Source of the DNA: Clostridia bacterium
GTDB lineage: Bacteria > Bacillota > Clostridia > RGIG6154
Length of the DNA: 5,298 nt
NCBI GenBank assembly: GCA_017622395.1
Contig: JAGARF010000038.1
Coordinates: forward strand, 1 to 5,298
Direction: 5' to 3'
In this document: piece after piece, positions 1 through 4,570 of the stretch
How the letters are laid out: each line of letters begins with the position of its first letter
Numbering within the stretch: the stretch's first letter is position 1
Program-made: the position numbers and the translations under genes
The notes under the pieces: generated by a model
What the model was told of the DNA's origin: nothing
Seen by the model: only the letters and a program-made list of their open reading frames with translations
Databases searched by the model: none

Positions 1-887
1 AAAATTTCAGGAACATTACCGTCATAAATTTTCTGAGCAAGTCCCTCTGCAATAGCAGTTTTACCTACGCCCGGCTCACCTATAAGACATGGGTTATTCT
101 TAGTTCTTCTTGATAATATCTGAATTACTCTTTCGATTTCTTTTTCTCTGCCAATAACAGGGTCAAACTTTCCTTCCCCTGCAAGGACAGTAAGATCTCT
201 GCCAAATTCATCCAGAACAGGTGTCTTACTGTCACCTTTTTTATTGTTTGTTTTCTTTTCTTTACTAATTTCTTCGTCAACTATATCAAAGCCAAGCCTT
301 TTTAATATTTCATCATAAATTTTCTGTGGCTCACCATCAAGTTCATTTATAATTCTGAATGCAGTTGATTCTCCGTCACGAAGTATCGCCATAATGATGT
401 GTTCAGGAGAAATGTAATTTTTCCCGCATCTTTTTGCTTCCATAAAGCTTATTTCTATTATTCTTTTAAACCTTGGAGTGTATCCTATTACATTGCATCC
501 GCTGTCAGCTATACCAAGAATTTCATCAATTTTACTATAAACATCTTTAGCACTTATGCCATTTTCATTTAAAACCTCAGTTACAGAAAATTTTTCATTT
601 ACAAGGATTGCATAAAGAAGATGCTCAGTACCCACATAATCGTGACCAAACTGTGAAGCTATTGATGCAGACATTCTTACAACAGTTTCAGCACTGTCGC
701 TGAATTTGCTTTCAAAAAATCTCATTGTATCCCCTCCTGCGTTAATATAGTTATTATTTATATTTCTGTTCATTTTTTCAGGGTTTGCAGCACATTCGCT
801 GCAAATATACAGTTCCTTTATTCTTCCGTTAACAATGCTCTTTAAATGAACATTCGCCTTGTTCTTTCCGCAAATCTGACAAATCAT
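1..887 (-). CDS. clpC: ClpC-type AAA+ unfoldase with an N-terminal McsA-like zinc finger (3' end outside window)
   Basis: ClpC is the Hsp100 unfoldase that feeds substrates, including CtsR, to the ClpP protease in the cytoplasm. I translated the frame by hand from ATG 887 and it stays open to position 1 (295 codons), so only the N-terminal part is visible. Residues 1-35 form a zinc finger with C3-x2-C6 and C29-x2-C32, resembling the first finger of McsA (and of ClpE). Residues 39-54 are an Asn-rich linker. Residue 55 (ATG at 725) is where an ordinary ClpC would begin (MRFFESKFSDSA). Two Clp_N repeats follow (about 55-125 and 132-200), then the DPVIGREKEIERVIQILSRR segment leading into AAA+ domain 1, with Walker A GEPGVGKT at 270-277. 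Both starts have AGGAGG 7 bases upstream. The gene begins 11 bases after the ctsR stop, so it shares the CtsR-controlled promoter. ClpC identity is firm; the fused finger is visible in sequence but unconfirmed as protein. ClpE is less likely because the full Clp_N domain is present. Confidence 0.93.
   Translation of the reverse strand, partial: MICQICGKNKANVHLKSIVNGRIKELYICSECAANPEKMNRNINNNYINAGGDTMRFFESKFSDSAETVVRMSASIASQFGHDYVGTEHLLYAILVNEKFSVTEVLNENGISAKDVYSKIDEILGIADSGCNVIGYTPRFKRIIEISFMEAKRCGKNYISPEHIIMAILRDGESTAFRIINELDGEPQKIYDEILKRLGFDIVDEEISKEKKTNNKKGDSKTPVLDEFGRDLTVLAGEGKFDPVIGREKEIERVIQILSRRTKNNPCLIGEPGVGKTAIAEGLAQKIYDGNVPEI
733..738 (-). promoter_or_regulatory. Internal ribosome binding site for a short ClpC form
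   Basis: On the minus strand AGGAGG lies 7 bases before the in-frame ATG at 725, which is the normal ClpC N-terminus. The site sits inside the coding sequence of the longer zinc-finger form, where it encodes part of the linker (Ala-Gly-Gly-Asp). It may be a relic of a once separate clpC gene or an active second start. Strength is judged by match to the anti-Shine-Dalgarno sequence only. Confidence 0.7.
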
Positions 888-894
888 AAATATT

Positions 895-900
895 CCTCCT
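895..900 (-). promoter_or_regulatory. Ribosome binding site for the zinc-finger ClpC form
   Basis: AGGAGG on the minus strand, 7 bases before ATG 887 and overlapping the ctsR stop codon (TAG, 899-901). This supports 887 as a true start and suggests translational coupling with ctsR. Because no stop codon separates 887 from 725, initiation here must give the fused product. Confidence 0.8.
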
Positions 901-1351
901 AACTTAACAAACTGATTATCATATTTTTAAATAACGCCGCTCTTAATGTGTCCTGCAAAGGCTGCTGAATTCTTCCTAAAACTTTATCAGACAAAGCTGC
1001 AGCCATCAACCTTGCTTCGCTGGGTTCAACATATCCGTAATCCAGAAAATTCTGAATAAAAGTCAATGCAGAAGCCTGTGAAATAGTTGAGCCTATAGAA
1101 GCTATTATATGCATAAAATAACCAGATTTTCCCATTTTTATTCGTCTGATTGTTATACTTCCTCCACCGCCTCTTCTGCTTTCCACCATATAACCGTGTT
1201 CATTGGTAAATCTGGAATTTATAACATAATTAATCTGTGACGGAACACAATTAAGTCTGTTTGCAAGCTCGTTTCGTTGAAACTGAGCTATCCCTTCTTC
1301 ATTTTCAATCAATTCTTTAATCACTTCTTCAATAATATCACTTATCTTCAT
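899..1351 (-). CDS. ctsR: CtsR, transcriptional repressor of class III heat-shock genes
   Basis: CtsR is a dimeric repressor that binds tandem heptads upstream of clp genes and releases DNA on heat or thiol stress. The 150-residue product has the family's usual length. It starts MKISDIIEEV; an N-terminal winged helix-turn-helix covers about 25-72, including CVPSQINYVINSRFT (35-49) and the glycine loop RRGGGG (59-64), the known heat-sensing and operator-contacting wing. The C-terminal helical dimerisation/regulatory domain ends with LRAALFKNMIISLL. I chose ATG 1351 over an ATG at 1402 in the same frame because it matches the family N-terminus, has AAGGTGAT just upstream, and because the longer start lies inside the operator and upstream of the predicted transcription start. 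It is the first gene of its operon, followed 11 bases later by clpC; mcsA and mcsB are not between them. Expression is very likely autoregulated through the two operators upstream. Confidence 0.97.
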   Translation of the reverse strand: MKISDIIEEVIKELIENEEGIAQFQRNELANRLNCVPSQINYVINSRFTNEHGYMVESRRGGGGSITIRRIKMGKSGYFMHIIASIGSTISQASALTFIQNFLDYGYVEPSEARLMAAALSDKVLGRIQQPLQDTLRAALFKNMIISLLS

Positions 1352-1354
1352 TTT

Positions 1355-1362
1355 ATCACCTT
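1355..1362 (-). promoter_or_regulatory. ctsR ribosome binding site
   Basis: AAGGTGAT on the minus strand, closely spaced before ATG 1351. It fixes the ctsR start and lies one base downstream of the proximal CtsR operator, so a bound repressor would sit directly against it in the DNA. Confidence 0.75.
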
Positions 1363-1363
1363 T

Positions 1364-1380
1364 TTTGACTTTCTTTGACC
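1364..1380 (-). promoter_or_regulatory. CtsR operator, proximal (exact consensus)
   Basis: On the minus strand GGTCAAA-GAA-AGTCAAA, an exact match to the known CtsR heptad repeat RGTCAAA-NAN-RGTCAAA. It lies downstream of the predicted transcription start (about +5 to +21) and just before the ctsR ribosome binding site. CtsR bound here should block early elongation or open-complex formation at its own promoter. Confidence 0.95.
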
Positions 1381-1386
1381 TTCCAA

Positions 1387-1403
1387 GGTCAATTATAGTC
1401 AAA
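1387..1403 (+). promoter_or_regulatory. Second CtsR operator, distal and inverted
   Basis: Read on the plus strand, GGTCAAT-TAT-AGTCAAA matches the CtsR heptad pattern with one mismatch (T in place of the last A of heptad one). It faces the proximal operator head to head across 6 bases, and it contains the -10 box of the ctsR promoter. CtsR binding here would directly occlude RNA polymerase. Confidence 0.82.
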
Positions 1404-1419
1404 TTTTTATAAAAAGCAA
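1392..1419 (-). promoter_or_regulatory. Sigma-A-type promoter of ctsR-clpC
   Basis: On the minus strand a -35 TTGCTT (1414-1419) and a perfect -10 TATAAT (1392-1397) are separated by 16 bases. The predicted transcription start is near 1385, between the two CtsR operators, giving a leader of about 34 bases. The -35 is weak (3 of 6), but the -10 and its position inside an operator support the call. Confidence 0.72.
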
Positions 1420-1446
1420 CCCTGTAAACTTATCATTTACAGGGTT
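1411..1446 (-). terminator. Rho-independent terminator of prs
   Basis: An 11-bp perfect stem (1418-1428 with 1436-1446: AACCCTGTAAA/TTTACAGGGTT) has a 7-base loop and is followed on the minus strand by GC then TTTTT (1411-1415). It lies 46 bases past the prs stop and ends that transcript before the ctsR unit. Its foot and U-tract overlap the ctsR -35 element. Confidence 0.88.
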
Positions 1447-1492
1447 ATTTCTCTTATATTCTTTTGTTATCTCATTTATACTAATTTATTCT

Positions 1493-2650
1493 CTATTTTA
1501 AATTAGATTCATACTTTTTAAGCAACAGTTCTATTTTTTCGTGTGGGTCGATAATCATAGATGTAGACACATCATGGTTAATAGATGCAATAAAATATGC
1601 TATATACTTTGATACATCAACAACATGGAACCAATCTCTTTCTTTAAGTTCAGGAGTAAGATATGAAAGATTTGTTCCGAACACACCGTCTATCATTCCC
1701 TTTTCATATGCCTCATCAAACATTGCAAGACCATTGGTAAATAAACCATATGTTGCATAACAGAATACTCTGCCGGCATTTCTGTTTTTAAGTGCATAAG
1801 CAATATCAAGCATTGAGTCTCCTGATGAAATAATATCATCAGCAATAAAAACATCTTTGCCTTCAACAGAATTACCAAGATATTCGTGTGCAACAATTGG
1901 ATTTCTTCCATTTACAATTCTTGAATAATCTCTTCTTTTATAGAACATACCAAGGTCTACACCAAGAACAGATGCATAATACATATTTCTGTTAATAGCA
2001 CCTTCATCAGGGCTTATTATCATAAATTTATCTTTTATAGGTCTGAAATCAGGAACATATTTAAACATTGCCTTCAAAACCTGATATGTTGGCATAACAT
2101 TATCAAAACCCATAAGAGGAATAGCATTATGTACTCTCGGGTCGTGAGCATCAAAAGTAACAATGTTTGATACTCCCATACTTTCAAGCTCCTGAAGTGC
2201 TACCGCACAATCAAGTGACTCTCTGTAGTTTCTTCTATGCTGTCTTCCGCCGTAAAGAGAAGGCATAATTACAGTTATTCTGTGTGCTTTGCCGCTGGCA
2301 GCCTGGATAATTCTTTTGAGGTCCTGATAATGGTCGTCAGGAGACATAGAATTTTCTTTGCCGAACATAGTATACTTACAACTATAGTTACATACATCAA
2401 CAATGATAAATAAATCTTTACCTCTTACAGTAGATTTAATAATACCTTTACCATCACCTGACTGAAATCTTGGGCATTGAGCTTCGATCAAAAAAGTGTC
2501 TGTATCGTAGCCACCTTCTTTAGCCCACTGAACAAGATATCTGTCAATCTTATCTCCAAGCTCTTTAGCACTGTCAAGTGCAATAATTCCAAGAGGCGCA
2601 ACTCTTGATTCGTTATCGAATAACACTTTCTTCTGTAAATTCTGATCCAT
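1493..2650 (-). CDS. prs: Ribose-phosphate pyrophosphokinase (PRPP synthetase), long clostridial form
   Basis: This enzyme transfers pyrophosphate from ATP to ribose 5-phosphate, making PRPP for purine, pyrimidine, NAD, His and Trp synthesis in the cytoplasm. The product is 385 residues, against about 315 for classical Prs; the extra length is mainly in the N-terminal half. Recognisable motifs are SLYGGRQHRR (131-140, the ATP/pyrophosphate region, classical YGYARQDRK), FDAHD (166-170, classical DLHA), SPDEGAI (213-219, classical SPDxGG), YKRRD (237-241, flexible-loop KRR) and the PRPP loop VFIADDIISSGDSM (267-280). The PRPP loop keeps the DD pair, but the following D-T-x-G-T becomes S-S-G-D-S. 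I chose ATG 2650 because an AAAGGA site lies upstream and the 16 residues added by ATG 2698 come from a hairpin region. It may have its own promoter and ends in a strong terminator. Related phosphoribosyltransferases share the PRPP loop, but the full motif order favours PRPP synthetase. Confidence 0.9.
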   Translation of the reverse strand: MDQNLQKKVLFDNESRVAPLGIIALDSAKELGDKIDRYLVQWAKEGGYDTDTFLIEAQCPRFQSGDGKGIIKSTVRGKDLFIIVDVCNYSCKYTMFGKENSMSPDDHYQDLKRIIQAASGKAHRITVIMPSLYGGRQHRRNYRESLDCAVALQELESMGVSNIVTFDAHDPRVHNAIPLMGFDNVMPTYQVLKAMFKYVPDFRPIKDKFMIISPDEGAINRNMYYASVLGVDLGMFYKRRDYSRIVNGRNPIVAHEYLGNSVEGKDVFIADDIISSGDSMLDIAYALKNRNAGRVFCYATYGLFTNGLAMFDEAYEKGMIDGVFGTNLSYLTPELKERDWFHVVDVSKYIAYFIASINHDVSTSMIIDPHEKIELLLKKYESNLK

Positions 2651-2670
2651 TTGTAAAATTTCCTTTCGCT

Positions 2671-2682
2671 TGTTATATAACA
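2671..2682. repeat. 12-bp perfect AT-rich palindrome in the prs leader
   Basis: TGTTATATAACA is its own reverse complement and is centred on the proposed prs -10 element. It could be an operator, or simply an AT-rich promoter element. No known regulator motif is recognised. Confidence 0.5.
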
Positions 2683-2702
2683 GAATTACCCCAAACAATC
2701 AA
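2674..2702 (-). promoter_or_regulatory. Possible prs promoter
   Basis: On the minus strand TTGATT (2697-2702) and TATATA (2674-2679) are 17 bases apart, each matching 4 of 6 consensus bases. The start would be near 2667, giving a very short leader before ATG 2650. The -35 lies within the loop side of the neighbouring hairpin. In so AT-rich a region this may be chance. Confidence 0.35.
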
Positions 2703-2716
2703 ATTGCCTGGGGTAA
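2686..2716 (-). terminator. Hairpin between the P-loop gene and prs; possible weak terminator
   Basis: An 8-bp stem, TTACCCCA (2686-2693) with TGGGGTAA (2709-2716), encloses an inner 4-bp CAAT/ATTG stem with a 3-base loop. It begins 8 bases after the stop of the upstream gene. On the minus strand it is followed by TTCTGTTATATAAC, a poor U-tract, so termination would be partial at best. It may instead be an RNA processing or stability element. On the plus strand a TTTTT run follows 6 bases later, but no plus-strand gene needs it. Confidence 0.5.
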
Positions 2717-2724
2717 ATTGGTTT

Positions 2725-3141
2725 TTATAATTCTACCAAATACTTTTTAATATATTCAGGAGCAAGCTCTTTTTCAGCTGAGATTGCAATTGTGAAATTA
2801 ATGTTCCACTTGCTTTCGAGCTTTTCTATAGCAGCGATAAATTTATCAAATTCTTCTTCACCTTCTGCTACAATCTTCCAGATGCTGTCGATAAAAATAT
2901 TTGAAGTATCAAAATTGTTTGCAATGATACCGCTAACAAAACCATAAAACATATCATAATTATCAATACTGAATTCTTCAGTTATAATATAACGAACGCT
3001 TGATTTAAGGTCATACATTAATCTGTTATCCTTACTGATGAATACTAATGTTCCCTGTTCATCTTTAACAGCTGTGTTTACATGGTCAACTAAATACTTA
3101 GTTTTACCTGTACCTTTTTTTCCCATAATAATGCTTATCAT
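2725..3141 (-). CDS. Small P-loop NTPase of unknown function
   Basis: I do not recognise this 138-residue protein as a named family. It opens MISIIMGKKGTGKT, a clean Walker A (G7-x4-G12-K13-T14) right at the N-terminus. A plausible Walker B follows at NIFID (81-85, hydrophobic strand ending in D85), and a third strand FTIAIS (116-121) could carry a sensor Ser. The order strand-loop-helix, FISKD, ITEEF, IFIDSI, FTIAISAE suggests one minimal RecA-like or kinase-like alpha/beta core with no extra domain. No signal peptide or membrane segment is seen. An AAAGGGG site precedes ATG 3141, and a good promoter is placed for it, so it can be expressed apart from pgi. It ends 74 bases before prs with only a weak hairpin between, so some co-transcription with prs is possible. 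No function should be assumed. Confidence 0.85.
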   Translation of the reverse strand: MISIIMGKKGTGKTKYLVDHVNTAVKDEQGTLVFISKDNRLMYDLKSSVRYIITEEFSIDNYDMFYGFVSGIIANNFDTSNIFIDSIWKIVAEGEEEFDKFIAAIEKLESKWNINFTIAISAEKELAPEYIKKYLVEL

Positions 3142-3150
3142 ATTCCATAC

Positions 3151-3160
3151 GCCCCTTTCT
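3151..3160 (-). promoter_or_regulatory. Ribosome binding site of the P-loop gene
   Basis: AGAAAGGGGC on the minus strand, about 10 bases before ATG 3141. A second ATG (3147) lies between, in another frame, but it does not open a long reading frame with recognisable content. Confidence 0.55.
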
Positions 3161-3168
3161 TTACTAAT

Positions 3169-3197
3169 ATGATACTATATATTTGAAATTTTTTCAA
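3169..3197 (-). promoter_or_regulatory. Sigma-A-type promoter of the P-loop gene
   Basis: On the minus strand TTGAAA (3192-3197, 5 of 6) and TATCAT (3169-3174, 5 of 6) are separated by the ideal 17 bases. The start would be near 3162, giving a leader of about 20 bases that holds the ribosome binding site. The -35 overlaps one arm of a small AT-only inverted repeat (3183-3188 with 3192-3197). Confidence 0.68.
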
Positions 3198-3208
3198 GTA
3201 CTTTTTTG

Positions 3209-4552
3209 TTATTTTAATCTATTTTCTAAATCTTTTTTCATATCCTCATAACCAGGCTTGCCGAGAAGCGCAAACATATTCTTTTTATATTCTTCAACGC
3301 CAGGCTGATTAAAAGGATTAACACCTAATATATATCCGCTTATACCGCAAGCTTTTTCAAAGAAATATACCATATATCCGAATTCAAATTCATCAGCCTT
3401 TGGAATTGAAACAACAAGATTTGGAACCTGACCGTCTGTATGAGCAAGAAGTGTTCCCTCAAAAGCTTTTTTGTTAACAAAGTCCATAGTTTTTCCTGCT
3501 AAGAAATTAAGACCGTCAACATTATCCTTGTCTTCTTCTATTGCGAAGTTCTTAGTTGGATTTTCAATATTAATTACAGTTTCAAAAATATTTCTTAATC
3601 CTTCCTGAATGTACTGTCCCATAGAATGGAGGTCTGTTGAAAAATCCACTGCAACAGGTAATATACCTTTGTTGTCTTTTCCTTCACTTTCTCCATAAAG
3701 CTGTTTCCACCATTCTGAAAAATAGTGCATTTTAGGCTCATAGTTTACAAGGATTTCGTTAGTATATCCTTTTCTGTAAAGTATATTTCTTATTGCAGCA
3801 TACTGATAGCATTGGTTATTTTCAAGATCACATTCTGAAAAATCTTCTCTTGCTTTAGCTGCACCATTCATAATCGCTTCAATGTCAATGCCCGCAGCAG
3901 CAAGGGGAAGTAAACCTACAGCTGTAAGAACAGAAAATCTTCCGCCCACATCATCGGGAATAACAAAGGTTTCATAGCCCATAACATCAGCAAGATTTTT
4001 AAGTGCACCTCTTGCTTTGTCTGTTGTTGCATAAATTCTTTCCTTTGCACCTTCAACGCCGTATTTTTCTTCAAGAATGTTTTTGAAAATTCTGAAAGCT
4101 ATAGCAGGTTCAGTTGTTGTTCCTGATTTTGAAATAACATTTACAGAAAAATCTTTATCTTTAACAAGCTCTACTAAATCCATAAGATATGTCGAGCTTA
4201 TTGAATTACCTGCAAAATATATTTTAGGAGCTTTTCTGTCTTTGGCATCAAGGTCATTAACAAATGTATGTGTAAGCATAGACAGTCCTGCTTTAGCACC
4301 AAGGTATGAACCGCCAATACCAATTACAATAAGAATTTCGCTGTTGTTTTTAATTTTTTCTGCAGCAACTTTAATTCTTTCAAATTCGTCTTTGTCATAA
4401 TTTACAGGCAAATCTATCCATCCAAGATAGTCGCTGCCTGCTCCGCTTTTATTGTGAAGAGTATCGTGAGCCGCTTTAACAGCCGGCTTGATATTTTCCA
4501 TCTCTTCAGAACTGATTTTCCAACCAGCTTTTGAATAGTCTAATTTAATCAT
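3209..4552 (-). CDS. pgi: Glucose-6-phosphate isomerase
   Basis: Pgi interconverts glucose 6-phosphate and fructose 6-phosphate in glycolysis and gluconeogenesis, in the cytoplasm. The 447-residue length is typical of the short Firmicutes enzymes. Visible are the sugar-phosphate binding SIS core with IGIGGSYLG (77-85), the phosphate-binding SKSGTTTEPA (141-150), the signature DDVGGRFSVLTAVG (200-213), GESEGK (287-292) with the likely catalytic Glu288, DLH with His309, and the C-terminal signature GVNPFNQPGVEEYK (410-423) with Lys423. These residues fit, with a constant shift of two, the Glu290/His311/Lys425 set I recall for the Geobacillus enzyme. ATG 4552 has AGAAAGGGTG upstream, directly after the rel stop. 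The 18-base gap to rel makes co-transcription likely. No convincing terminator follows. The gene looks intact. Confidence 0.98.
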   Translation of the reverse strand: MIKLDYSKAGWKISSEEMENIKPAVKAAHDTLHNKSGAGSDYLGWIDLPVNYDKDEFERIKVAAEKIKNNSEILIVIGIGGSYLGAKAGLSMLTHTFVNDLDAKDRKAPKIYFAGNSISSTYLMDLVELVKDKDFSVNVISKSGTTTEPAIAFRIFKNILEEKYGVEGAKERIYATTDKARGALKNLADVMGYETFVIPDDVGGRFSVLTAVGLLPLAAAGIDIEAIMNGAAKAREDFSECDLENNQCYQYAAIRNILYRKGYTNEILVNYEPKMHYFSEWWKQLYGESEGKDNKGILPVAVDFSTDLHSMGQYIQEGLRNIFETVINIENPTKNFAIEEDKDNVDGLNFLAGKTMDFVNKKAFEGTLLAHTDGQVPNLVVSIPKADEFEFGYMVYFFEKACGISGYILGVNPFNQPGVEEYKKNMFALLGKPGYEDMKKDLENRLK

Positions 4553-4560
4553 AGTAGAAC

Positions 4561-4570
4561 ACCCTTTCTG
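4561..4570 (-). promoter_or_regulatory. pgi ribosome binding site
   Basis: CAGAAAGGGT on the minus strand, immediately after the rel TAA stop and about 8 bases before ATG 4552. It leaves no room for a promoter between the two genes, which supports transcription of pgi from upstream of rel or from inside it. Confidence 0.6.

Noticed and set aside
170..176. Single GGTCAAA heptad inside clpC
   Set aside because: CtsR needs two heptads in tandem; no second one lies 3 bases away and the site encodes conserved ClpC residues (KFDP).
726..887. A separate short mcsA-like gene ahead of clpC
   Set aside because: There is no stop codon between ATG 887 and ATG 725 and both are in one frame, so translation from 887 necessarily continues into ClpC. 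It is described as a fusion, not as its own gene.
1352..1402. A longer CtsR starting at ATG 1402
   Set aside because: The added 17 residues are encoded by the CtsR operators and lie largely upstream of the predicted transcription start. The family N-terminus and ribosome binding site fit ATG 1351.
1693..1911. Reading frame of 72 codons inside prs on the same strand
   Set aside because: It is out of frame with prs, has Leu/Met-rich low-complexity content, and matches no family; a shadow of the real gene.
2651..2698. A longer Prs starting at ATG 2698
   Set aside because: The extra 16 residues overlap the leader hairpin and the proposed promoter, have no good ribosome binding site, and do not resemble Prs; ATG 2650 has an AAAGGA site.
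3183..3197. Inverted repeat TTGAAA/TTTCAA as a pgi terminator
   Set aside because: The stem is 6 bp and almost all A-T, with no U-tract after it on the minus strand; one arm is better read as the -35 of the next promoter.
4077..4400. Plus-strand reading frame antisense to pgi
   Set aside because: Lies wholly within a well supported gene, with no ribosome binding site or recognisable domain; its hydrophobic, Ser-rich content is what the antisense of AT-rich coding DNA gives.
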